Source: Phocaeicola_A sp964432715
GTDB lineage: Bacteria > Bacteroidota > Bacteroidia > Bacteroidales > Bacteroidaceae
DNA length: 15,754 nt
Direction: 5' to 3'
Assembly: GCA_964432715.1 (NCBI GenBank)
Contig: CAYSOW010000048.1
Location: forward strand, 1 to 15,754
A program made the translations under genes and the position numbers. Shown in pieces: positions 5,281 through 13,160 of this stretch; within the stretch, counting starts at the first letter, position 1, and each line of letters opens with the position of its first letter. The notes under the pieces are model-generated. The model did no database searches. It had not been told where the DNA came from and worked only from the letters and a program-made list of their open reading frames with translations.

Positions 5281-7428
5281 ATGAAATATCCTTTGCTCTC
5301 TTCTCTTAATTTCCGCAGACGAAGCCTGTTATCTGCTTCGCGCTTTCGCATTTCCTTCTGTTTATTGCTGTTGTTTGTAGGGGGGGATCTTCTTCCCGCC
5401 TCGGCGCAAGTGCGCACCTGGGATCAGGTGATTGAGGAGTGGATGGAAGAGATGGAGAGCGACGAGGAGGAGGGGAGTGATGCCTGGGCGCTGCTTTATG
5501 AGGAGTTGTGCGAGTGGCACGAACATCCGCTGGAGGTGAACCGTGCGACGCGTGAGGAGTTGTCGCGCTTTCCTTTTCTCTCGGCGGCTCAGGTGGAGGA
5601 GCTGCAAGCCTACCTCTATTCGTACGGACCGATGCGTTCGCTCGGGGAGTTGAAACTGGTGGTGGGCTGGGATGAGGCTACCATCGAGCGCTTCTCCTTC
5701 TTTATCTATATCGGCGAGCAACAGGAGTCGCGCAGGCGCTTTCCTTCGCTGCGCTCGTTGGCAAAGTATGGCAAGCATGAACTCATCACGCGACTGGATG
5801 TGCCGCTCTACACTCGTGCGGGTTTTCAAAACTATCCCGACTCCATTCTGGAGAAATATCCCAATCGTAAATACTTGGGCGACAAGTACGCCCACTCGGT
5901 GCGCTATCAGTACCACTATGCCGACCGCCTCTATCTGGGGTGGACGGGCGAGAAGGATGCCGGTGAACCCTTCTTTGCGCAGGGGCGCAAGGGGTACGAT
6001 TTCAACTCGTTCTATCTGCTGTTGAAGGAGGTGGGTGCGCTCAAGTCGCTTGCCCTCGGCAACTATCGCCTCTCGTTCGGACAGGGGTTGGTGATGAATC
6101 AGGACTTTAGCTTGGGCAAGAATACTTCCATCTCTAATGTGGGTAAGTATGGCGGCGGGGTGAAGAAGCACTCGTCGAGCAGTGAGAGCAACTATCTGCA
6201 GGGGGTGGCGACGGCCATTCGTCTGGGTCACTTCACGGCCACCGGCTTTTACGCTCGTCAGCGGCAGGATGCGAACTTATCCACTGATTCCACAGCGGTG
6301 GACAGCCTGTTCATAACTTCGTTGAAAACCGATGGATATCATCGCACTCCTTTGGAGGATTCCAAGAAGAATAACATACGTAATACCTTGTATGGCTGTA
6401 ATATAGCTTTTGAACGTAACGCAATTCACATCGGTGCAACAGCTGTTCATAACTTTTTCAACTTGCCGTTGAATCCCAGTAGTGCGGCTTATAAAACGTA
6501 CTATCCGAGGGGACGGGCGTTTGAGGCGTACAGTGTCGACTATAGTTGCACGCGCTACCGCTGGGCGTTGGCGGGTGAGGCGGCTTATAGTCGCGGGGGT
6601 GGCACCGCCTTCCTGCAGAGCTTCCGCTACCGCCTCTCGTCCGACTGGCAGTTGATGGCGCTCTTCCGTGCCTATAGCAAGGATTACACTGCTCTCTATG
6701 CCAGTGCCTTTTCGGAGGCGAGTGGGGTGCGGAATGAGACGGGGGCTTATCTGGCGCTGGAGGGTGCTCTGCTGCGGCGGGTTACTTGGAGTGGTTATGT
6801 CGATTGGTTCTACTTTCCTTTCCTGCGTTATCAGATCTCGCAGAAGGGGTCGCGGGGCTTGGAGGTGAGCAACACGCTGGAGTGGGCGCCCGACCGCCGT
6901 TGGAATCTCTCGCTGCGTTATCGCTATAAGAATAAGGGGAAGGATTTCACGCTTTCGGAACAGAAGGGGGTGGGCACTTTGACGCAGCAACGGGTGCGCC
7001 TGCAGCTTCGTTATGCACCGATGGAAACGCTGCTGTTGAAAACTACTTTGGAGGGGTCGCAGGTGGATTTCATTACGAAGGAGTCGCCCGACCGTGGTTG
7101 GCTGGTGGCGCAGACGGTGGGGTATGCTCCGTCGTTTGTGCCCGGTACAATCGACTTGACCGCTGCCTACTTTCACACCGATAGTTACGACAGTCGCCAG
7201 AGCTTGTATGAGAAGGGGTTGCTCAACACCTTTGCCTTTTCCTCTTTCTATGGCCGGGGCTTGCGTACGGCGGTGCAGACGCGCTGGAACCTGGGTGCCC
7301 ACTGGATGTTCATTGCCAAGTATGGACTGACCCGCTATGCCGACCGGGAGAGTATCGGTAGTTCGCAACAGTTGATTAACGGGCATCTGAAACGCGATTG
7401 GCAGTTCCAGTTACGAATGAAGTTTTAA
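5281..7428 (+). CDS. Secreted helix-hairpin-helix protein with C-terminal outer-membrane beta-barrel
   Basis: A 715-residue protein of unknown function. Residues 1-43 look like a signal peptide with a long basic n-region, the core ISFCLLLLFVGG, and a likely cut after ASA at 43. An acidic linker (E/D-rich, about 51-66) follows. Residues 83-143 resemble a tandem helix-hairpin-helix of the ComEA type (VNRAT.EEL ... Y...YG.M.SLGEL). The glycine hairpins that contact DNA are not kept: FPFLS replaces LPGIG and VVGWD replaces SGIG, so DNA binding is doubtful. From about 165 to the end the chain alternates polar and aromatic residues in strand-like blocks, and it ends in WQFQLRMKF with a terminal Phe, as outer-membrane barrels do. 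Such HhH-plus-barrel proteins occur in Bacteroidota and are usually annotated only by the HhH. The gene is transcribed alone. An AT-rich patch at about 6290-6490 interrupts otherwise GC-rich coding sequence. Confidence 0.85.
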   Translation: MKYPLLSSLNFRRRSLLSASRFRISFCLLLLFVGGDLLPASAQVRTWDQVIEEWMEEMESDEEEGSDAWALLYEELCEWHEHPLEVNRATREELSRFPFLSAAQVEELQAYLYSYGPMRSLGELKLVVGWDEATIERFSFFIYIGEQQESRRRFPSLRSLAKYGKHELITRLDVPLYTRAGFQNYPDSILEKYPNRKYLGDKYAHSVRYQYHYADRLYLGWTGEKDAGEPFFAQGRKGYDFNSFYLLLKEVGALKSLALGNYRLSFGQGLVMNQDFSLGKNTSISNVGKYGGGVKKHSSSSESNYLQGVATAIRLGHFTATGFYARQRQDANLSTDSTAVDSLFITSLKTDGYHRTPLEDSKKNNIRNTLYGCNIAFERNAIHIGATAVHNFFNLPLNPSSAAYKTYYPRGRAFEAYSVDYSCTRYRWALAGEAAYSRGGGTAFLQSFRYRLSSDWQLMALFRAYSKDYTALYASAFSEASGVRNETGAYLALEGALLRRVTWSGYVDWFYFPFLRYQISQKGSRGLEVSNTLEWAPDRRWNLSLRYRYKNKGKDFTLSEQKGVGTLTQQRVRLQLRYAPMETLLLKTTLEGSQVDFITKESPDRGWLVAQTVGYAPSFVPGTIDLTAAYFHTDSYDSRQSLYEKGLLNTFAFSSFYGRGLRTAVQTRWNLGAHWMFIAKYGLTRYADRESIGSSQQLINGHLKRDWQFQLRMKF

Positions 7429-7459
7429 AAATAAAGGGAGGGGTGGGGACGGCCAAGAG

Positions 7460-8068
7460 TTATAGCTGTCCGTTCTCCACCAATACGATGACACGCTCAA
7501 TCACTTTGTCCCGGTCCTCCGGGTCGTACTCTTTCTTCAGGGAGGCACCGAGGACCGATGCGAAGGCTTGATAGAAGATGGCTTTGAACGTGCCCATGTA
7601 GGTCTTTACCAGTTCGTAGGAGGTGTGTTCGCATTCGCGATCCACCAAACGAATCAGCAGTTTACCCTGCGAGAAGGTCAGTTTCTTCATCACCGGTGTG
7701 TACTCTTTCTTCAGTCGCTTCTCTGTCTCCTTGATATACGCTTTCCGCTCCTTCTTGTCGTGGATGGTCTGCAAGTGTGCATCCGCCTCTTGCACCTTCT
7801 CACGAATCAGTTTGGCAATGGGGAGTGTCTTCTTTACATCGCGCACCAGTCGGTCGAACTGCTTCTTGGCGCGTTTGTTGCGGAAGTGGAGTGGGGCGTA
7901 GACGTAGAGCTGTCTCATCTCGGCGCAGGGGATGGTGTCGCCGTTGTACACGCAAGCCCGGACCACAATCCCCTTGACAGGCGACTGGATCTGTTGCTGT
8001 GCCTGCGTCGTGAAGGCGGAGAGGCTCAGCAAGCCGGTGACGAAGAGTATCAGCAGTGATCGTTTCAT
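7460..8068 (-). CDS. Secreted DUF4294 family protein
   Basis: From the ATG at 8068 this is a 202-residue protein of a Bacteroidota-specific family of unknown function. MKRSLLILFVTGLLSLSAFTTQAQ is a typical signal peptide with cleavage expected after TQA, so the mature protein is periplasmic or surface-facing. The body shows the family features: YNGDTIPCAEM near the start, a basic region (RNKRAKKQFDRLVRDVKK), a long charged helical stretch, and the well-kept LTFSQGKLLIRLVDRE block. The frame is open upstream to an ATG at 8116, but that start would bury the signal peptide behind 16 residues and would lie upstream of a -7-like box at 8081-8074. The gene converges on the HhH-barrel gene with only 31 bp between the stop codons and no obvious hairpin there. 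Function unknown; I infer only an envelope location. Confidence 0.85.
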   Translation of the reverse strand: MKRSLLILFVTGLLSLSAFTTQAQQQIQSPVKGIVVRACVYNGDTIPCAEMRQLYVYAPLHFRNKRAKKQFDRLVRDVKKTLPIAKLIREKVQEADAHLQTIHDKKERKAYIKETEKRLKKEYTPVMKKLTFSQGKLLIRLVDRECEHTSYELVKTYMGTFKAIFYQAFASVLGASLKKEYDPEDRDKVIERVIVLVENGQL

Positions 8069-8073
8069 GGCGA

Positions 8074-8081
8074 CAAAAGTA
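8074..8081 (-). promoter_or_regulatory. Candidate -7 box close to the DUF4294 start codon
   Basis: On the minus strand TACTTTTG matches TAnnTTTG exactly and ends 5 bases before the ATG at 8068. If used, the transcript would be leaderless or nearly so. No TTTG lies at the -33 distance, so this may be a chance match. Confidence 0.35.
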
Positions 8082-8150
8082 GTCAGAATATTTGAGATAT
8101 GTGCCTTATTTAACATAAGTTATCCGCAGAGGCCCTTTCCGTAAGGGTTT

Positions 8151-8191
8151 AAAAAGCAGAAGGCTGAACTTCTCGGGGAAGTTCAGCCTTC
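8151..8191 (-). terminator. Terminator of frdCAB
   Basis: A perfect 14-bp stem (GAAGGCTGAACTTC at 8159-8172 with its complement at 8178-8191) closes a 5-base loop. On the minus strand it is followed by TGCTTTTT. It lies 37 bp past the frdB stop codon. There is no T-tract on the plus-strand side. Confidence 0.9.
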
Positions 8192-8228
8192 AGGATCTCT
8201 ATTTGATCGCCAATCTATAGACGATAGA

Positions 8229-8984
8229 TTAGTCTTTCAATTTAGCTTTGATAAACTCGCGGTTCAAGCGCGCAATGTGACTGATAGAGACACATTTCGG
8301 GCACTCAGCCTCGCAGGCACGAGTGTTGGTACAGTTACCGAAGCCCAGCTCATCCATCTTGCTCAACATCGCTTTGGCACGACGGGCAGCCTCTACTTTA
8401 CCTTGCGGCAGGAGGGCCAACTGACTTACCTTGGCTGATACGAACAACATGGCAGAACCATTCTTACAAGCTGCTACACACGCACCGCAACCGATACAAG
8501 TCGCTGCATCCATGGCCTCGTCTGCAATTGCTTTTGAGATGGGAGTAGCGTTGGCATCAGGCACACCACCGGTGTTGATAGATACGTAACCGCCGGCCTG
8601 CATAATCTTGTCGTAAGCTGAACGATCGACCATCAAGTCGCGAATTACCGGGAATCCGGCAGAACGCCATGGCTCAACAGTGATGGTATCGCCATCGTTG
8701 AAACGACGCATGTAGATCTGGCAAGTCGTTGCACCGGTAGCAGGACCGTGCGGGTGACCGTTGATATAGAGTGAACACATACCGCAAATACCCTCACGAC
8801 AGTCGTGATCGAATACGATAGGCTCTTTACCCTCGTTGATGAGTTGCTCGTTCAAGATATCCAGCATCTCCAAAAAAGAAGTATCGCCCGGAATATCTTT
8901 CATTTGATAGGTTTCAAAGGCACCTTTCTCTTTCGGACCTCTCTGGCGCCATACCTTCAGTGTGAAACTTATATTTTTATCCAT
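8229..8984 (-). CDS. frdB: Fumarate reductase/succinate dehydrogenase iron-sulfur subunit
   Basis: The 251-residue electron-transfer subunit that links the flavin in FrdA to the haem-bearing membrane subunit FrdC. The N-terminal plant-ferredoxin-like domain binds [2Fe-2S] through Cys62, Cys67, Cys70 and Cys88 (CREGICGMC, then TTCQ). The C-terminal domain carries CIGCGACVAAC at 163-173 and CTNTRACEAECPKC at 218-231 for the [4Fe-4S] and [3Fe-4S] centres. All expected cysteines are present. It is the last gene of frdCAB, 23 bp after frdA, and is followed by a strong terminator. The symbol sdhB would be equally defensible; fumarate reduction is the likelier direction in an anaerobic Bacteroidales cell, but the sequence does not prove it. 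Confidence 0.96.
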   Translation of the reverse strand: MDKNISFTLKVWRQRGPKEKGAFETYQMKDIPGDTSFLEMLDILNEQLINEGKEPIVFDHDCREGICGMCSLYINGHPHGPATGATTCQIYMRRFNDGDTITVEPWRSAGFPVIRDLMVDRSAYDKIMQAGGYVSINTGGVPDANATPISKAIADEAMDAATCIGCGACVAACKNGSAMLFVSAKVSQLALLPQGKVEAARRAKAMLSKMDELGFGNCTNTRACEAECPKCVSISHIARLNREFIKAKLKD

Positions 8985-9007
8985 TTTCGTTTTCGTTTAT
9001 AGGTTGA

Positions 9008-10951
9008 TTATGACTTGTAGTTACGAGTTTGAACCTTGATGTACTGGTAGTTCAAATCCTCTTTGATCAGCTCAGGCTCTTTGTCCTCGCCCTGGTATTT
9101 CCAGCAAGCAACATAAGCGAACTTGTCGTCATGACGAAGTGCCTCACCCTCGGGAGTCTGGTGCTCCTCACGGAAGTGACCACCGCAAGACTCCTCGCGG
9201 TTCAAAGCATCGTAAGCCATCAACTCGCCAATCTCAATAAAGTCGGCCAAGCGCAAAGCTTTCTCCAACTCTACGTTCAGCGTGTTAGCCTCACCCGGGA
9301 TGCGAAGCTCGCTGTAGAACAGCTTCTTCACCTCTTTCAGTTTCTTCAATGCGGTCTCCAGAGACTCTTTCGTACGACCCATACCTACGAAGTCCCACAT
9401 CACGTGACCCAACTCTTTGTGGATAGAGTCAACAGAACGGGTACCCTTGATAGACATCAGGCGGTTGATCTTCTCCTGAACACCCTTCTCAGCCTCTGCA
9501 AACTCAGGCAGGTCGGTTGAGAAACGCGGCACCTGAATCTGGTCGGCCAAGTAGTTCTGGATGGTGTAAGGCAATACGAAGTAACCGTCGGCCAAACCTT
9601 GCATCAATGCAGAAGCACCCAAACGGTTGGCACCGTGGTCAGAGAAGTTGGCCTCACCGATACAGAACAAGCCCGGGATAGAAGTCATCAATTCATAGTC
9701 AACCCAGATACCACCCATGGTGTAGTGGATAGCCGGGAAGATCATCATCGGGTTCTTGTACGGGTTCTCGTCGGTAATCTCCTCATACATATCGAAGAGG
9801 TTGCCGTAACGTGCACGAACCACGTCCTCACCCAGACGCTCGATGGCATATTTAAAGTCGAGGAACACAGCCAAGCCGGTGTTGTTTACACCATAACCTG
9901 CGTCGCAACGCTCTTTAGCGGCACGTGAAGCCACGTCACGCGGCACCAGGTTACCGAAGGCGGGATAACGACGCTCCAAGTAGAAGTCGCGGTCCTCATC
10001 AGGAATATCATTGGCTTTCTTCGTACCTGCCTGAAGTGCTTTCGCATCTTCCAGTTTCTTCGGAACCCAGATACGACCGTCGTTACGCAAAGACTCTGAC
10101 ATCAAAGTCAACTTCGACTGCTTGTCGCCGTGAACGGGGATACAAGTCGGGTGAATCTGTGCGTAGCAGGGGTTAGCGAAGTAGGCACCTTTACGGTAGA
10201 TCTGCATCAATGCAGAACCGTTGGAGGCCATGGCGTTGGTAGAAAGGAAGTAGGTGTTACCGTAACCACCGGTACCAATCACTACTGCGTGTGCAGAGAA
10301 ACGCTCAATCTTACCTGTCACCAGGTTGCGGGCGATGATACCGCGTGCACGACCGTCGATCAATACCACATCCAACATCTCGTAACGAGTGAAGAGCTCT
10401 ACGTTGCCCTGGTGTACCTGACGGCTCAAAGCAGAGTAGGCGCCCAGCAACAACTGCTGACCGGTCTGACCTTTGGCATAGAAGGTACGAGATACCTGTG
10501 CACCACCGAATGAACGGTTGTCGAGCAAACCACCGTACTCACGAGCGAAGGGAACGCCCTGTGCTACGCACTGGTCGATGATGGCGTTTGACACCTCTGC
10601 CAAACGGTAAACGTTGGCCTCACGTGCACGGTAGTCACCACCTTTGATGGTATCGTAGAACAAGCGGTATACAGAGTCGCCGTCGTTCTGATAGTTCTTT
10701 GCTGCATTGATACCACCCTGTGCTGCGATAGAGTGCGCACGACGGGGAGAGTCCTGAATGCAGAAGTTTTTCACTTTAAAGCCGAGTGCACCGAGTGAAG
10801 CGGCTGCCGAAGCACCTGCCAAACCGGTACCTACTACGATGATGTCCAGACGACGCTTGTTCGACGGGTTCACCAGTTTCTGATGCGCTTTATAATTGGT
10901 CCATTTCTCAGCCAACGGGCCTTCAGGAATTTTTGAATCTATAGTAGCCAT
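9008..10951 (-). CDS. frdA: Fumarate reductase/succinate dehydrogenase flavoprotein subunit
   Basis: The 647-residue catalytic subunit interconverting fumarate and succinate at the cytoplasmic face of the membrane. The FAD-binding dinucleotide motif is VVGTGLAGASAAASLG at 39-54, and RRAHSIAAQGG places the covalent FAD-linked histidine at His73. Active-site residues are visible: His267 in QIHPT, the proton-shuttling Arg338 in VPRDVASR, His409 in AIHYTMGG, and Arg443 in ANRLGAS. The C-terminal helical domain contains the conserved EESCGGHFREEHQTPEGEA block. Length and motifs match the enzymes that pair with a single dihaem cytochrome b subunit (Wolinella and B. subtilis type). It sits between frdC (35 bp gap) and frdB (23 bp gap) in one operon. 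In this group fumarate respiration is how succinate is produced during sugar fermentation. Confidence 0.97.
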   Translation of the reverse strand: MATIDSKIPEGPLAEKWTNYKAHQKLVNPSNKRRLDIIVVGTGLAGASAAASLGALGFKVKNFCIQDSPRRAHSIAAQGGINAAKNYQNDGDSVYRLFYDTIKGGDYRAREANVYRLAEVSNAIIDQCVAQGVPFAREYGGLLDNRSFGGAQVSRTFYAKGQTGQQLLLGAYSALSRQVHQGNVELFTRYEMLDVVLIDGRARGIIARNLVTGKIERFSAHAVVIGTGGYGNTYFLSTNAMASNGSALMQIYRKGAYFANPCYAQIHPTCIPVHGDKQSKLTLMSESLRNDGRIWVPKKLEDAKALQAGTKKANDIPDEDRDFYLERRYPAFGNLVPRDVASRAAKERCDAGYGVNNTGLAVFLDFKYAIERLGEDVVRARYGNLFDMYEEITDENPYKNPMMIFPAIHYTMGGIWVDYELMTSIPGLFCIGEANFSDHGANRLGASALMQGLADGYFVLPYTIQNYLADQIQVPRFSTDLPEFAEAEKGVQEKINRLMSIKGTRSVDSIHKELGHVMWDFVGMGRTKESLETALKKLKEVKKLFYSELRIPGEANTLNVELEKALRLADFIEIGELMAYDALNREESCGGHFREEHQTPEGEALRHDDKFAYVACWKYQGEDKEPELIKEDLNYQYIKVQTRNYKS

Positions 10952-10986
10952 AATTATTTACTATTTAAATGAATAAGGAATAAGGA

Positions 10987-11673
10987 TTAGCAGGCACCAC
11001 AGCCCATCAATGATTTCAAGAAGAAAATAACTACTACGGCAGCGAATCCGAGAACCACCAACGTAGAGTAGATATTGCCAATCATTCTCCAACGGTTAAA
11101 CCATACTTTGTTGCTCCAACCCAAAGTCTGCAAGGCACTCCAGAATCCGTGAGTAAGGTGGAACCAGAGGGCTGCCAACCATACGAGGTAGAGCACTGCG
11201 AAGACGGGGCAACCGAATGTGGCCTGAATGTAAGCGGCACCATCCGTAGCGCCGAACTCACCAAGTTCCTGACCGATAATCTCGGCAAACTGCATCTTAT
11301 ACCAGAAGTTGGCAAAGTGAAGGGCCAATCCGACAATCACGATGATACCCAACACGAGCATGTTCTGCGAAGCCCACTCCACTGATTTAGGCTTTGCATT
11401 TACCGCATAGCGTTCGCTACCACGAGCGGCACGGTTCTGAATGGTCAACCAGAATGCATAGAGGATGTGGATGACAAACAAGGCTGCCAAACCAACGCAA
11501 GCTACCAAAGCATACCAGTTGGCGCCCAAGAACGCGCAAATCATGTTGTAGGCCTCTCCGGAGAAGAGGGCAACAAGATTCATCGCCATGTGAAATGTAA
11601 GAAACAGGATAAGGGCAAGGCCGGTAACGCTCATCACCACTTTCCTTCCAATAGATGAATTACTTAACCACAT
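10987..11673 (-). CDS. frdC: Fumarate reductase/succinate dehydrogenase cytochrome b subunit
   Basis: The 228-residue membrane anchor that passes electrons between menaquinone and the FrdAB head. Five hydrophobic helices are apparent. Histidines at 28 (FLTFHMAMN), 69 (FVIHILY), 119 (LALHFAN) and 172 (LWFHLTHG) are spaced like the four haem ligands of the dihaem Wolinella and B. subtilis subunits; His175 is a second candidate for the last. The GRKVVMSVTG start and the WFNRWRMIGNIYS block near the end are typical of this one-subunit anchor class. It is the first gene of frdCAB, behind a consensus promoter at 11745-11776. The C-terminus is MGCGAC, with two free cysteines. Confidence 0.95.
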   Translation of the reverse strand: MWLSNSSIGRKVVMSVTGLALILFLTFHMAMNLVALFSGEAYNMICAFLGANWYALVACVGLAALFVIHILYAFWLTIQNRAARGSERYAVNAKPKSVEWASQNMLVLGIIVIVGLALHFANFWYKMQFAEIIGQELGEFGATDGAAYIQATFGCPVFAVLYLVWLAALWFHLTHGFWSALQTLGWSNKVWFNRWRMIGNIYSTLVVLGFAAVVVIFFLKSLMGCGAC

Positions 11674-11744
11674 AAATGAATTAAATTATTAGTTATTTGA
11701 TTGTTTAATGATTCGCACCTCAAACAGCTTTTTACTTTATTCTG

Positions 11745-11776
11745 CAAAAGTAACAGAAATATGCCGACGGGACAAA
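11745..11776 (-). promoter_or_regulatory. frdCAB promoter (Bacteroidales type)
   Basis: On the minus strand TTTG (11776-11773) and TACTTTTG (11752-11745) are exact consensus boxes 20 bp apart. The predicted start near 11738 leaves a leader of about 65 nt before the frdC ATG. A 12-bp palindrome lies 7 bp upstream of the -33 box. Confidence 0.85.
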
Positions 11777-11783
11777 AAATTAC

Positions 11784-11795
11784 GGAAATATTTCC
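11784..11795. promoter_or_regulatory. Palindrome between divergent frdC and M16 promoters (candidate operator)
   Basis: GGAAATATTTCC is a perfect 12-bp palindrome. It lies 7 bp upstream of the frdCAB -33 box and 28 bp upstream of the M16 gene's -33 element. The position suits a transcription-factor site for frdCAB, but no regulator can be assigned, and a short AT-rich palindrome can arise by chance. Confidence 0.4.
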
Positions 11796-11823
11796 ATATT
11801 GCAACTACATTTTACCTTTGTTG

Positions 11824-11855
11824 ATTGTTCATCTATATGAAAATCATTAACTTTG
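11824..11855 (+). promoter_or_regulatory. Promoter of the M16 peptidase gene
   Basis: TAACTTTG at 11848-11855 is an exact -7 box, with ATTG at 11824-11827 (three of four bases) 20 bp upstream. The predicted start near 11862 leaves a leader of about 27 nt before the ATG at 11889. Confidence 0.7.
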
Positions 11856-11888
11856 TGCCCTCAGACGATTTATCTTCGATTGGAAAAA

Positions 11889-13121
11889 ATGGAACTTAAG
11901 CAAACTTATCATACTCACACGCTTCCCAATGGGTTGCGTATCATTCATGCTCCTTCGCCTACACAGGTGATTTACTGCGGTTATGCGGTGGATGCCGGCA
12001 CGCGCGATGAGGCGGCCGATGAGGCCGGACTGGCGCACTTTGTGGAGCATCTCATCTTTAAAGGGACGGTGAAGCGGAAGGCGTGGCATATCTTGAACCG
12101 CATGGAGGCGGTGGGGGGCGACTTGAACGCTTATACGAATAAGGAGGAGACGGTGATTTATGCTTCTACGCTGAAGGAGCACTTCGGTCGTGCCTTGGAG
12201 CTGATGACGGACATCGTTTTCCACAGTACGTTTCCTTCGCATGAGATTGAGAAGGAGGTGGAGGTGATTCTGGATGAGATTCAGAGTTATGAGGATACGC
12301 CGTACGATTTGATTTTCGATGACTTTGAGGATTTGATTTTTCAGGGGCATCCGCTGGGGCATAAGATTCTGGGGGATGCGGAGTCGTTGAAGCACTTTGG
12401 CACGGAGGAGGCGCTGCGTTGGGTGAAGCGTTTTTACCGCCCGTCGAACATGGTCTTCTTTGTCTATGGCGATTTGCCTTTCTCTACGGTGGTGAAGCGG
12501 GTGGAGGCGATGACTTCGGACATTCCTTTCTCGGAGGTGGAGAAGCCGGTGGTGACGCTGCCGCCGTATCAGCCGTTTCAGACGGAGGTGGAGAAGGGGA
12601 CGCATCAGACGCACTTGTTGCTGGGTACGCGTAGCTATCCGGCCAACGATGAGCGTCGCACGGCGCTTTATCTGCTGAACAATATGCTGGGTGGACCGGG
12701 TATGAACAGTCGACTGAACCTCTCGTTGCGCGAGCGCCGGGGACTGGTTTACAGTGTGGAGAGCAACTTGGTTTCTTACACGGATACGGGAACATTTAGT
12801 GTCTATTTTGGTTGTGATAGTGAGGATGCCATCCGTTGCAGGCAGCTGGTGCAGATTGAGTTGAACAAGCTTTGTCTGAAGCCGCTCACCGAGACGCAGC
12901 TGAAGGCGGCGAAGAAGCAGATCATCGGTCAGATTGCGGTGGCGTCGGACAATTTTGAGAATGTGGCGCTGGAGATGGGCAAGAGTTTCTTGCACTATCG
13001 CAAGTTTGAACCGCAGGAGTCGGTGTTCCAACGCATCCTTGCGCTCACTCCGCAGCAGTTGCAGGAGGTGGCGAAGGAGATGTTTACTCCCGACCGCATG
13101 TCGATGTTGATGTTTCGATAA
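11889..13121 (+). CDS. M16 family zinc metallopeptidase (processing-peptidase-like)
   Basis: A 410-residue single-chain member of the pitrilysin/mitochondrial-processing-peptidase family. The inverted zinc motif HFVEH is at 50-54, where His50 and His54 bind zinc and Glu53 is catalytic. The third ligand is Glu130, 76 residues after His54, as the family requires. The C-terminal half carries GPGMNSRLNLSLRERRGLVYSVES, which completes the active site. No signal peptide is seen, so the enzyme is probably cytoplasmic, and its substrate is unknown. The frame is open back to a TTG at 11853, but that codon lies inside the -7 promoter box, and the ATG at 11889 directly precedes the conserved LPNGLRI start. 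A PfkB kinase gene follows 39 bp later with no promoter between them. Unlike many Bacteroidota M16 genes, it has no inactive-partner M16 gene beside it in the window. Confidence 0.93.
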   Translation: MELKQTYHTHTLPNGLRIIHAPSPTQVIYCGYAVDAGTRDEAADEAGLAHFVEHLIFKGTVKRKAWHILNRMEAVGGDLNAYTNKEETVIYASTLKEHFGRALELMTDIVFHSTFPSHEIEKEVEVILDEIQSYEDTPYDLIFDDFEDLIFQGHPLGHKILGDAESLKHFGTEEALRWVKRFYRPSNMVFFVYGDLPFSTVVKRVEAMTSDIPFSEVEKPVVTLPPYQPFQTEVEKGTHQTHLLLGTRSYPANDERRTALYLLNNMLGGPGMNSRLNLSLRERRGLVYSVESNLVSYTDTGTFSVYFGCDSEDAIRCRQLVQIELNKLCLKPLTETQLKAAKKQIIGQIAVASDNFENVALEMGKSFLHYRKFEPQESVFQRILALTPQQLQEVAKEMFTPDRMSMLMFR

Positions 13122-13160
13122 GACTTGAATTTTTTATTAGGGTAACAAAAGACTTCATAT

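Noticed and set aside
5362..7386. Two long minus-strand frames (5362-6231 and 6277-7386) opposite the HhH-barrel gene
   Set aside because: Both are Arg/Leu/His/Gln-rich shadows of GC-rich coding sequence with no domain, and the plus strand has a signal peptide and barrel.
11847..13031. 394-codon minus-strand frame antisense to the M16 peptidase
   Set aside because: Arg/Leu/His-rich composition typical of a shadow frame; the opposite strand encodes an intact HxxEH peptidase.
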